A stretch of 64,000 bases of DNA from assembly GCA_013289615.1 (NCBI GenBank), contig JABCZO010000015.1, positions 1-64,000 on the forward strand, in the 5' to 3' direction. Below are positions 1 to 8,375 of this stretch, in pieces. Below the pieces are notes generated by a model. The model ran no database searches. It had not been told where the DNA came from and saw only the letters and a program-made list of their open reading frames with translations. Every line of letters starts with the position of its first letter. The stretch's first letter is position 1. The position numbers and the translations under genes are program-made. This DNA comes from Gammaproteobacteria bacterium (lineage in GTDB: Bacteria; Pseudomonadota; Gammaproteobacteria; Steroidobacterales; Steroidobacteraceae).

Positions 1-344
1 TCCCACTTGATTATTCACACACCTGCTCCTCTGGGCGGAATTTGTGATCGGACCGCGCCTGAGCTTGCTCGACCCGGTTGAGATCCAGGCGGGGCTATTT
101 CTGTCCGACCGGTCGGAGGCCGTTCTTCAAATTTCGGCCCATTCCGGATTCCTGGGCGGTCAGCCCGCGAGTGTAATAGGGAGGCATCTTTGGGTCGTTC
201 CAGCCGCCGTAAAAATACTCAACGTCGTGAGTTACAAGAAGACCGACTACTCCTGCCCACAATTCAGTGTGCCGGTTCTTGTGCGGAAATAGTCGCTGTC
301 AACGGCCGCTAGCGACCGGTATATGACAGTATTTTCAATAAGTT
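1..344. other. Left edge, no recognisable gene
   Basis: I see no convincing gene here. An open frame of 82 codons on the plus strand starts near position 44, but its product resembles nothing I recognise and it has no clear ribosome-binding site. The segment is the sequence into which the group II intron fragment that follows appears to have inserted, so it may be the remains of an interrupted gene or plain intergenic DNA. Confidence 0.4.
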
Positions 345-745
345 GTGCGCCGGGAGACCGGCAAGGAGTAGGCGGTGAGAGTCCGCCGCAATGAAGGAGT
401 AGCGATCCGCATTGGCCTCGAGCCGTGCGCAGTCATCCGCGAGGATGTCGGCGAAGCGTCGGCAGGGGAGCGTATAGGCCAGCCATTGAGCCGCGAAAGT
501 GAAAAAGCCTGGGGTGCCGACGGCGTAACTTTGTCGGAAGGCAACACGGCCGGGCACGTCATGGCGAGTGTCCGTCCGACCCCGCGTGGTCTGAGACCCT
601 GGCATGTACGGACGCTCCTTGTACGGGAACCGGGAGGTCTCCAGCTCGATCACTCGCAACAACGGGGTGGTCCGCATCGGGAAGGCGAGGAGCCGTAGCC
701 GATGGTGCACGAGCCGGAGAAGTCAGACCCCTTCACAGTAGCTGC
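345..745 (+). mobile_element. 5' fragment of a bacterial group II intron, no reverse transcriptase
   Basis: The stretch opens with GTGCG, the conserved 5' end of group II introns, and continues with short hairpins and tetraloop-like elements typical of domain I: paired CGGTGAGAGTCCGCCG around 373, TAGCGATCCGCATTGG near 399, GCGAAAGTG near 493 and GGAAGGCAACACG near 535. Near 716 it reaches GGAGAAGTCAG followed by CACAGTAGCTG, which in complete introns lies just before the intron-encoded protein. No reverse transcriptase frame follows, and no domain V/VI was found before the peroxiredoxin gene. I read it as a truncated, immobile remnant. The recognition rests on remembered sequence pattern, not on a covariance search. 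Confidence 0.62.
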
Positions 746-1161
746 AAAGTCGGCGAACAACTCCGGACTCGAATGTGGTTTGTGCTGGAGCGTCTCGAGC
801 CGATGCCGATACCGGCTTTGCTCGAGGCAGGCCGTTTGCTCACAGCGACCCTGCGGAAAATGAGCCCCGCCGCCGCGATCGCGAGCACCACCATCAATCG
901 TCCCGACGTGATGCCATGCGCAGAAGCGGCCCACTCCGACCGATGTGTGGGTGCTTCCGGTGAGCAGTCAACATGAGCGTCTCAACGACCTACCGTCCCG
1001 AGACCCTGGTCGCGCATGCCGATCGCGGAATCGACCCTATCGGAGCGTCAGGCCGTGGCGACAGTCCGATGCGGACTGAGTTACTGGTATATCTATAGTC
1101 TGCGCGTTTGGGTCGGCTGCAGTATCATTTGGCCCCCGTTTCACCTGCTGGAGAAGAAATC
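746..1161. other. Gene-poor stretch upstream of the peroxiredoxin
   Basis: The open frames here are short, mutually inconsistent and lack ribosome-binding sites. The first part may be decayed intron domain IV sequence. The last 100 bases must contain the peroxiredoxin promoter, but I could not place a convincing -35/-10 pair. GGAG at 1150–1153 is the ribosome-binding site for the downstream gene. Confidence 0.4.
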
Positions 1162-1821
1162 ATGTCCCTCCGGATCAATGATATCGCGCCGAACTTCAAA
1201 GCCAAAACCACTCAAGGCTCGATCGATTTCCACGAATGGATTGGCAACAGTTGGGCGATCCTGTTTTCACATCCAAAGGACTTCACCCCGGTGTGCACCA
1301 CGGAATTAGGCTACATGGCGAAGATCGAACCTGAGTTCACCAAGCGCAATGCCAAACTGATCGGGCTGTCGGTCGATCCGGTGGAAAGCCACGGCAAGTG
1401 GGTGAGCGACATCGAGGAAACCCAGGGCGCCACGGTGAAGTATCCGATGATTGGCGACACCGATCTGAACGTGGCAAAACTGTACAACATGCTTCCAGCC
1501 GAGGAAGCCGGCACCTCCGAGGGTCGCACCGCTGCCACCAATGCAACCGTACGTTCGGTCTTCATAATTGGACCTGATAAAAAAATCAAACTGATGCTGA
1601 CTTATCCGATGACCACGGGTCGCAATTTCGATGAAATCGTGCGAGTGCTTGACTCAATGCAACTGACCGCGCGCGAGAATGTCGCCACGCCGGTGAACTG
1701 GAAGCCAGGCGAAGACGTCATCATCCCGACTTCGGTATCCGACGAAGCGGCTAAGCAGAAGTATCCGCAAGGTTTCAAAACGCACAGGCCTTACCTTCGC
1801 ACCGTCTCGCAGGTGAAGTAA
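1162..1821 (+). CDS. 1-Cys peroxiredoxin (Prx6/AhpC-TSA superfamily)
   Basis: A 219-residue cytoplasmic peroxidase that reduces H2O2 and organic hydroperoxides. The peroxidatic cysteine is C45 in the PVCTTE motif, preceded by the HPKDFTP segment of the Prx6 group. C45 is the only cysteine in the protein, so it has no resolving cysteine and must be recycled by an external thiol or flavoprotein partner. The C-terminal extension (NWKPGEDVIIP onwards) is typical of Prx6 proteins. The ATG at 1162 was chosen because GGAG sits eight bases upstream and the protein then begins at the usual place (MSLRINDIAPNF). Ninety bases downstream lies a thioredoxin-reductase-like gene on the same strand, a plausible but unproven redox partner. 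Confidence 0.93.
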   Translation: MSLRINDIAPNFKAKTTQGSIDFHEWIGNSWAILFSHPKDFTPVCTTELGYMAKIEPEFTKRNAKLIGLSVDPVESHGKWVSDIEETQGATVKYPMIGDTDLNVAKLYNMLPAEEAGTSEGRTAATNATVRSVFIIGPDKKIKLMLTYPMTTGRNFDEIVRVLDSMQLTARENVATPVNWKPGEDVIIPTSVSDEAAKQKYPQGFKTHRPYLRTVSQVK

Positions 1822-1911
1822 AACTGAAGACTCGCAAAGACCCGAGGGGACTGGGATTGGGCGCGACGCCCGACGCTTCGTTCAACAACGAAACTGATAA
1901 CGGCTTGCATC

Positions 1912-3582
1912 ATGCTGACTGTTGATGATGTGCGCGCGATCCCGTTATTTTCGACGCTCTCAGAGGTCGAACTCGAGCGTCTTGCACTAACCGCCGCCGA
2001 TATGCACCTCGGAGCCGGCGAATTCGCCGTGCATGAGGGTGGAGAACGTGCGCTGTACGCCGTCATCGCCGGAAAAATCGAGGTCATCAAACTGGTCGAC
2101 GGCATCGCACGGACCCTGGGCTGGCGCATTCCGGGCACCATATTTGGCGAAGTGCCGCTCACGCTGGGAACGCCGTTCCCCGGGGGCTATCGGGCGTCCA
2201 TAGCTTCGCGAGTCATGCGCATTGACGCGCAGCAGTACTACGCGGTCGCGGCCACTGCGCCGGACGTCTCTCTGAAAGTGAGCGCGCTCGCGCGCGAGCG
2301 CATCGGCGGCCTCCAGGGTATCGCCGCCGAAGCGCCAAAACCGCGTGTGACGCTGTTCGGTCTGCGCTGGGACAGCGTTTGCACGGACCTGCGCCGGTTC
2401 CTCGCGCGCAACCAGATCACTCATGAGTGGGCGACGCCCGATTCGCCGGAAGTCGGAAAGCAGTGGCCCGGCGGCCGCCCGGCCGACGCAGATTGCCCGG
2501 TGCTGCGGCTATCGGACGGCACGTTAATTACTCGACCGAACGCGCGCGATCTTGCCGAGCGCCTCGGGCTGCAGATTCGGCCGAATCGTACCGAATACGA
2601 TACCGTGATCATCGGTGGGGGGCCTGCCGGACTGGCGGCAGCCGTGTACGGAGCGTCTGAAGGCTTGCGCACGGTGGTTGTGGAGCGCGAAGCACCCGGC
2701 GGCCAGGCCGGAACGTCTTCCCGCATCGAGAACTACCTCGGTTTCCCCAGCGGAGTGTCCGGCGACGAACTCGCAAGTCGCGCGCTGCAGCAGGCGAGGC
2801 GGCTTGGCGCGGAAATTCTCGTCACCCGTTCCGTCACCCGTATCGATCCCGTGACCCGACAGATCTTTCTCGATGGTGACGAGATGGTCAGTGCGCGAAC
2901 GATCGTTCTGGCAAGTGGTGTCACCTGGCGGCGCCTGGCGATCGACGGGTTCGACCGTTTGATTGGCAAAGGCATTTACTATGGTGCGGCGCGCAGCGAG
3001 GCGGGCGCCGCTCATGGGCTCGACCTTCACCTGATCGGGGCAGGCAATTCGGCCGGGCAGGCCGCGCTTTTTTTCGCGAATCACGCGCGAAAGGTGACGC
3101 TCGTGGCTCGGGGCAATTTACTGGAAAAGAGTATGTCGCGCTACCTGATCGAGCAGTTGCGCGGGAAGCCCAACATCGAGTGTCGGCTCAATTCGGAGAT
3201 CATTGCCATCCAGGGCGACACCCACCTTTCGGCAGTGGACATCATCGACCGCAGCAGCAAGGCAATTCGCCGTGAGGACTGTGGCGCGCTGTTCGTCTTC
3301 ATCGGCGCCGACGCGGAAACGCAGTGGCTCCCGGCGGCGATCGCGCGCGACAGTCGCGGATACATCCCGACCGGCGATGACGTCGTGAAAAGCGGCCGCT
3401 GGTCGCACAACCGCGACCCCTACCTCCTTGAGTCGAGCGTACCGGGGATATTCGCGTGCGGCGATGTGCGGCTGAGCCCCGTCAAGCGCGTGGCGTCCGC
3501 TGTCGGAGAGGGCAGCATGGCTATTGCATTCGTCCAGCAATATCTGCAGAACGAAGGTCGCTCGCAACGCAGCGGTACTTGA
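1912..3582 (+). CDS. Cyclic-nucleotide-binding domain fused to thioredoxin-reductase-like flavoprotein
   Basis: A 556-residue protein in three parts. Residues about 10–120 form a CRP-type cyclic-nucleotide-binding fold with the phosphate-cassette-like GEVPLTLG and YRAS. Residues about 145–215 look like a thioredoxin/glutaredoxin fold (VTLFGLRWDSVC) without CxxC. Residues about 228–550 are a class II pyridine nucleotide-disulphide reductase with the FAD motif GGGPAGLAAAVYG near 235, the NADPH motif GAGNSAGQAALFFA and the terminal FAD motif FACGDVR. The redox CxxC of true thioredoxin reductase is absent; only isolated cysteines occur. It therefore cannot work as standard TrxB. A flavin-dependent reductase gated by a nucleotide, perhaps feeding the 1-Cys peroxiredoxin upstream, is inference. 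Confidence 0.85.
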   Translation: MLTVDDVRAIPLFSTLSEVELERLALTAADMHLGAGEFAVHEGGERALYAVIAGKIEVIKLVDGIARTLGWRIPGTIFGEVPLTLGTPFPGGYRASIASRVMRIDAQQYYAVAATAPDVSLKVSALARERIGGLQGIAAEAPKPRVTLFGLRWDSVCTDLRRFLARNQITHEWATPDSPEVGKQWPGGRPADADCPVLRLSDGTLITRPNARDLAERLGLQIRPNRTEYDTVIIGGGPAGLAAAVYGASEGLRTVVVEREAPGGQAGTSSRIENYLGFPSGVSGDELASRALQQARRLGAEILVTRSVTRIDPVTRQIFLDGDEMVSARTIVLASGVTWRRLAIDGFDRLIGKGIYYGAARSEAGAAHGLDLHLIGAGNSAGQAALFFANHARKVTLVARGNLLEKSMSRYLIEQLRGKPNIECRLNSEIIAIQGDTHLSAVDIIDRSSKAIRREDCGALFVFIGADAETQWLPAAIARDSRGYIPTGDDVVKSGRWSHNRDPYLLESSVPGIFACGDVRLSPVKRVASAVGEGSMAIAFVQQYLQNEGRSQRSGT

Positions 3583-3751
3583 GCGAGGATCTGGAACCCT
3601 GGCAGTCATGGTGCAGTAGCGTGAGGAGACGCCAGATTCCTGGCCGGAACCGACACGATGTGTTGCACTGGCGATCCCGATGTGCACGATCAAGCTGACG
3701 TTGCTGTCAACGATGTCGTTTACGGCAGCGTGTGTCGATATGGGAGTTCTT

Positions 3752-3874
3752 CTATGCGCCGCTGCTTCTGGTGAGCACGTCGTAGCCCACGCCGACGGTG
3801 CGCGTGAGGATGTTCAGCATGAAGGCGTCGTCATCCGGCGCAAATGACTCGGGGTCGGCGCTCGGTTGCAGCGG
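3752..3874 (-). pseudogene. Relic of a response-regulator receiver domain
   Basis: Read on the minus strand, 3835 to 3752 encodes PDDDAFMLNILTRTVGVGYD and a few further residues, then TAG. This matches the beginning of a receiver domain: the acidic pair, the first helix and the GY of strand 2. The neighbouring REC–EAL protein has DDDPFMLKLLTHMLAQLGY at the same place. No start codon exists in frame (a TGA lies at 3877) and the phosphoacceptor half is missing, so this is a fragment. It lies 12 bases beyond the stop of the REC–EAL gene, in a different frame, and is probably the remnant of a tandem or older response-regulator gene. Confidence 0.5.
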
Positions 3875-3885
3875 TCATGGCGTCA

Positions 3886-5118
3886 TCACGCCGACAGCAG
3901 GCGGGTAACGCCGGTCCTTTCGCCCCAGATACGCATCCAGTCAATGACGTCTGCCGCAGGCATGGGTCGCGCAATGAAATAGCCCTGGCCGACGTCGCAT
4001 CCCAGCTGCGATAGGAAATTCCAGTCGTCCTGGTCCTCGATCCCTTCCCCGACCACCTGCATTCGGAGCTGGTGCGCCATTCGTAAACTCGCACTGCAGA
4101 GGGCCGCGCGCGTCCCATCAGTTGCCGCCCCATGCACAAAGCCGCGGTCCACCTTGAGCTCGTCGAATGGCAGGTCGCGCAGTTGCGCCAGGGAGGAGTG
4201 TCCGGTACCAAAATCGTCTATCGACAGGCGGAATCGCTTGAGTGACAGGCGGCTCAACACGTCGAGTACGGTGCTCAGTTGACGCATCACCTGCCCCTCG
4301 GTCAGTTCCAGAGTCAACATTTGAGGGTCGATGCCGACCGAGGCAGCGAGGGCTTCAGCCATATCCGGAAAATCCAGGGCGATCAAATCATCCATCGATA
4401 TGTTGACGGCGACCGGTAAGTGATACCCCGCCCGATCCCAGGCCTTTGCCTGCTTCATAGCTTCGACGAGCACTATCCCGGTAACCTGCGTGAGGAGCCC
4501 ATGTTCTTCGGCCAAGCCGAGAAACTGGTCCGGGAATATCAGTCCGTCCACGGAGTGCTGCCAGCGCACCAGGCACTCCATACCCACGACCTTGCCGGTC
4601 GCGAGCGCCACTTTCGGCTGATAGTGGTTGACCAACTCTCCTTGCGAGATGGCGGCACGAAACTGTTCGACACCGTACGAATGCAGGCTGGCGCGTGTCA
4701 CGCTGCGTTTGCCAATGTTGGGCTTCAGCGTGCTCATCAAGCTGGCCAATTCGTCCGGCTTAACTGGCTTTTGCAGGCAGCCGAGTGCGATCAGCCGATG
4801 TGCCTCGATCAGTTTCTCGACGCTATCCAGAATGCGGCTGTTTTCGCCGCTGACCAGAATCACGCTGCCGCCGTACTGGCACTCAACGAGCCGGCGAATG
4901 AATTCAACGCCGTCCATGCCGGGCATGTTGATGTCAAGAAAGATCAGGTCAACTATCTCGTCGGTCCCGCGGACTTGCTTCAGCGCCTCCGGGCCGCTGC
5001 CGCAAGCAACCACGCGCGTATAGCCAAGCTGTGCCAGCATATGGGTCAGCAGTTTGAGCATGAAGGGATCATCATCCAGCAGGACGATCCTCGCGGTTGG
5101 TGGGTCCGGTGCTTTCAT
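3886..5118 (-). CDS. REC–EAL response regulator, predicted c-di-GMP phosphodiesterase
   Basis: A 410-residue two-domain regulator. Residues about 8–130 are a receiver domain with the acidic DDD pocket, phosphoacceptor D62 in LIFLDINMPGMDG, and K in CLQKPVK. Residues about 155–400 are an EAL domain with DDFGTGHSSL, KVDRGFV, VGEGIED and GQGYFIARP. The signature is ECL (E181-C182-L) rather than EAL; the metal-binding glutamate is kept, so activity is likely. ELTEG replaces the usual ELTES. The start was placed at the ATG at 5118 because GAGG lies five bases upstream; a GTG at 5133 would overlap the kinase stop. It follows the hybrid histidine kinase directly and is its probable output. Confidence 0.9.
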   Translation of the reverse strand: MKAPDPPTARIVLLDDDPFMLKLLTHMLAQLGYTRVVACGSGPEALKQVRGTDEIVDLIFLDINMPGMDGVEFIRRLVECQYGGSVILVSGENSRILDSVEKLIEAHRLIALGCLQKPVKPDELASLMSTLKPNIGKRSVTRASLHSYGVEQFRAAISQGELVNHYQPKVALATGKVVGMECLVRWQHSVDGLIFPDQFLGLAEEHGLLTQVTGIVLVEAMKQAKAWDRAGYHLPVAVNISMDDLIALDFPDMAEALAASVGIDPQMLTLELTEGQVMRQLSTVLDVLSRLSLKRFRLSIDDFGTGHSSLAQLRDLPFDELKVDRGFVHGAATDGTRAALCSASLRMAHQLRMQVVGEGIEDQDDWNFLSQLGCDVGQGYFIARPMPAADVIDWMRIWGERTGVTRLLSA

Positions 5119-5125
5119 GGATGCC

Positions 5126-8065
5126 TCATGCACACCTTGCCGCTGAGTCTTCGCGCGCTTGCAGTGAACCTAGATAGTCTTGCACCGCGCTCACCTCTTG
5201 TTGAAAGCCGGCCAATAGCTCAGTCAACATGCCGAGATCACCCGCGATCCCCGCGACCTCGATTGCGGCGCAGAGTTCACCGAGCCTTAAGGCGCCGACG
5301 GAGCGGGAGGACGATTTGAGCTTGTGTGCAATCGCAGCCGCGTCTTTCGATCGCTGCTTGTCACACGCTTCGGCAAGTTCCGCGGCCGACTGGCCTGCAC
5401 TCAAGGCAAAAGCCTGCAGGAAGTCCCGTATGAGCTGCGGATCTGTTCCGACCAGTGCCTCAAGAACGCTGATTTGCACCGGCACGGACGGCAGAACCTG
5501 CAATGCCCTGGTTGTGTCTATGGCCGGCAGCCACTTCTCCAGCACGGCGGCCAGGGCGGCAAGTGGCGCGGGCTTGGTCAGGTAGTCGTCCATGCCCAGG
5601 GCAAGACACCGTTCCGATTCGCCCCGCAATGCGTTCGCGGTCAGCGCAATGATGGGCATCCGCCTGCGTTCGCCTTCGGCCGAGCGGATTTGCAACGTGA
5701 GATCGTAGCCGTCCATTTCAGGCATGTGCAGGTCCGTCAACAGCAGCGCATAGATGCCGGTTTGGAAGCGCCTGAAGGCTTCGCGACCGGTCGTCGCAAC
5801 ATCCGCCGCGTATCCGAGCAGATCCAATTGTTGGAGGATGACTTGTTGATTGATCTCGTTATCTTCCGCCACCAGGATCAACCGGTGTTGCTTCAGGGCC
5901 TCAGCACGGGATGGAGATAAAGCACGGGTCGTTCTGTGATGGTCAGGAGGCGCTTCCGGTTCTGCAGACGCGCGCCCGGCTGCGATCGCGACCGCTTTAG
6001 CCAACGTGTGACGGTTGAGCGAATTGCCGTCGACCAAGATGACGCCATCCGCTTCGGCCCGGGGGTTGCGTCGCTGGCCGCGCCCGATGGCCACCAACAC
6101 CACTCGCAGGTCCAGATCCGCGCGCGCCCGGAGCGCGGATTGCAGCTCGCCCAGGGCGGACAGATCCTCTCCGGCATCGACGACCCACACGGCCGACCGG
6201 TGTGGATACGAGCGATTCCATTCATGAGCGGCCGCGAGATCCGGCACCCGCGCCACCAATGCCGCATCCGCCGCGAGGTAGGTCGCCAGGTCATCGGCGA
6301 GACCTGCATGTCCCCCGATGACGAGGCAGGTCAGTCCCTCGATCTCAGAAGGGCTGTGCGCGGTACCGGCCAGCTGTGGTGCGAGGTCGAAGGGCACGCG
6401 CACCGTGAAGGTGGAACCCGCATTCACCTTCGTCACGACCGCGATCTCCCCGCCCATCAGGCTTGCCAATTGCTTGCAAATCACCAGTCCCAGCCCGGTA
6501 CCGCCATACTTGCGCGTAGTGGAGGCGTCGGCCTGCGTAAACGAGGTAAACACCCTCGCCAAAGTTGCCTCATCCATGCCAATGCCGTTGTCGGTCACCC
6601 GAAACTCCACCACCGCGTTGTCCGGTTTGCGATCTACCAGCACGGCGCGCACCGATACCCGTCCTGGATGTTCACGACCGCTGGAGAATTTGATGGCGTT
6701 GTTGATGAGGTTGATGAGTATCTGCCGCAGCCGCGACGCGTCCCCCAGTAGCGTCGACGGTATGGTCGGATCCGCGAACACCGTGAGCGTCCCTCCCTTG
6801 CGCTCCGCAAGTCGATTGACCAGATTGCAGCTCTTCTCCACGACTTGGGCCACTGACATGGGGCGGCGCTCGATTTCCAACCGACCTGCCTCGATCTTCG
6901 AAAAATCCAGGATATCGTCGATGATCGTAAGCAGAGAGTCGGCCGACTCGCGAATCAAATTGACCAATTCCAGCTGCGGAGCGATCAGGCTACTCTGGTG
7001 CAGGACATCGAGCGTGCCAATGATGCCGTTCATGGGCGTGCGTATTTCGTGGCTCATGCTGGCCAGAAACAGATCCTTTGCACGATTGGCTAGCTTGGTC
7101 TCGCTTTCACGAATCCGGCTCTGAGCGAGCTGCCAGCTTAGGCGGCCCAAGAGAACCGTGAGTACTACTACCAGGATGCTTCCGAAGCTTGCCCGCCACA
7201 GGTATGTGGGCGTTGCGCGATGCGCGGCCGCAAGTTGATCTTCGACTGAAAGCCCAACGAGTGCAACGAGGGGAAAGCCATAGAGCTTGCGGGCGCTGGT
7301 CCAGCGCCGTACCCCGTCCCAACTGCTCGTCGAGATCGTGGCGTCCGTGTCGACTGCATCAGGTCCTGCTATCGCGGGCGCATAGTCGATCACGTTACCG
7401 GAAAACTCAGATTCTCCAGTACGACCGACTCGCAGGATGCCGTCGATGCCGATGATGGCAAGGACACCATGCTCGCCCAATTTTGAAGTCTCATAACCAC
7501 TGACGAAATAGGCTGCGTCGACCGCGACGACGACCACACCATCAAACGTTCCGTCTGCCGCATTCAACCTGCGGCTGAAGTACAGATTGCTATCGACTGA
7601 CGGATCCCGCGCCGGCTCACCGACAAAGAAAGTATCGCTTTGACGTTGCTCGCGAAAATAATTTGCACCGATCACGTTTTCTCTATGAGATGGGTCTGTG
7701 CTGTCGGTAATGATGCCTTGACGATTGGCTATACTCACTTTGAATAGCAAATCCGTTGGCAACAATCCCTTGTCCCTGAGGTCAGCGAGCGCGCGGTGCC
7801 CTTGATCGCCTTCGTGCCAATACTTGACGATTTTTAATGCTTGATCGATTTCGTGAAGAGCGCGAGCGACCTGGGCCTGGTAGGTTCCCAGCAGCTCACG
7901 GCTTGATACTGATGCAATATGCTCCGCATCGGAATGCTTCAGCTTGATGAAGCCAAGGGTCGCTGTCCAAATTACGGTCAGCAACAGGATGGCGATTGCG
8001 GGGAAAAGTACTGCGGGTTCGGCGACCCGATTCAAAGCGCGATGAAATGTGTCTGAGATTGGCAC
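5126..8065 (-). CDS. Hybrid sensor histidine kinase with periplasmic sensor, receiver and HPt domains
   Basis: A 979-residue inner-membrane kinase. Membrane segments at about 18–40 and 290–313 bracket a periplasmic region of some 250 residues resembling a double-Cache sensor. Then come HisKA with H339 in SHEIRTPMNG, an ATPase domain (NAIKFSS, DNGIGM, GGTGLGLVICKQL), a degenerate receiver-like region (about 585–700) without the phosphoacceptor context, a functional receiver with D778 in LLLTDLHMPEMDG, and an HPt domain with H914 in AHKLKSSSRSVG. The layout is that of a BarA/RpfC-style phosphorelay. The start is a GTG at 8065 with AAGGAAGG just upstream. The REC–EAL gene follows immediately, and porin and PstS-like genes diverge from it, suggesting that a periplasmic ligand controls c-di-GMP. 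Confidence 0.92.
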   Translation of the reverse strand: MPISDTFHRALNRVAEPAVLFPAIAILLLTVIWTATLGFIKLKHSDAEHIASVSSRELLGTYQAQVARALHEIDQALKIVKYWHEGDQGHRALADLRDKGLLPTDLLFKVSIANRQGIITDSTDPSHRENVIGANYFREQRQSDTFFVGEPARDPSVDSNLYFSRRLNAADGTFDGVVVVAVDAAYFVSGYETSKLGEHGVLAIIGIDGILRVGRTGESEFSGNVIDYAPAIAGPDAVDTDATISTSSWDGVRRWTSARKLYGFPLVALVGLSVEDQLAAAHRATPTYLWRASFGSILVVVLTVLLGRLSWQLAQSRIRESETKLANRAKDLFLASMSHEIRTPMNGIIGTLDVLHQSSLIAPQLELVNLIRESADSLLTIIDDILDFSKIEAGRLEIERRPMSVAQVVEKSCNLVNRLAERKGGTLTVFADPTIPSTLLGDASRLRQILINLINNAIKFSSGREHPGRVSVRAVLVDRKPDNAVVEFRVTDNGIGMDEATLARVFTSFTQADASTTRKYGGTGLGLVICKQLASLMGGEIAVVTKVNAGSTFTVRVPFDLAPQLAGTAHSPSEIEGLTCLVIGGHAGLADDLATYLAADAALVARVPDLAAAHEWNRSYPHRSAVWVVDAGEDLSALGELQSALRARADLDLRVVLVAIGRGQRRNPRAEADGVILVDGNSLNRHTLAKAVAIAAGRASAEPEAPPDHHRTTRALSPSRAEALKQHRLILVAEDNEINQQVILQQLDLLGYAADVATTGREAFRRFQTGIYALLLTDLHMPEMDGYDLTLQIRSAEGERRRMPIIALTANALRGESERCLALGMDDYLTKPAPLAALAAVLEKWLPAIDTTRALQVLPSVPVQISVLEALVGTDPQLIRDFLQAFALSAGQSAAELAEACDKQRSKDAAAIAHKLKSSSRSVGALRLGELCAAIEVAGIAGDLGMLTELLAGFQQEVSAVQDYLGSLQAREDSAARCA

Positions 8066-8375
8066 CGCCCTTCCTTGCTCGCCATCTGAGCGGTGTCGGC
8101 AGTGCAGGAAATCTTTGATCCTACCAACTGCTGTAAGCTAACAGGATCTGGCCGCTTTGCCGTGCGCTATGCCGCACTTCTCGCGCCTGGTTTGAAAACG
8201 CTACACACCTGCGCCGCTGGGCAAGTCAGGCGCCAGGTTGAGCATCCTTCGAAACTGTGCGTCAGCTGCGCTCCGTTTGAGCGGATAAGCACATACTGCC
8301 GGGCACTTCAGCATACCTGGCGGCGGCACTCTGGCGATTTTGCGCACGCAACGCTGATCGCAAAAAGAGGATCCC
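8066..8375. other. Divergent promoter region between histidine kinase and porin genes
   Basis: 310 bases without a gene, lying between two divergently transcribed units, so both promoters should be here. An AGAGG ribosome-binding site precedes the porin ATG, and AAGGAAGG precedes the kinase GTG. I did not find a convincing -35/-10 pair or a strong palindrome. Confidence 0.4.

Noticed and set aside
746-1161. Reverse transcriptase remnant of the group II intron
   Set aside because: Translations of all frames here show no RT motifs such as YxDD.
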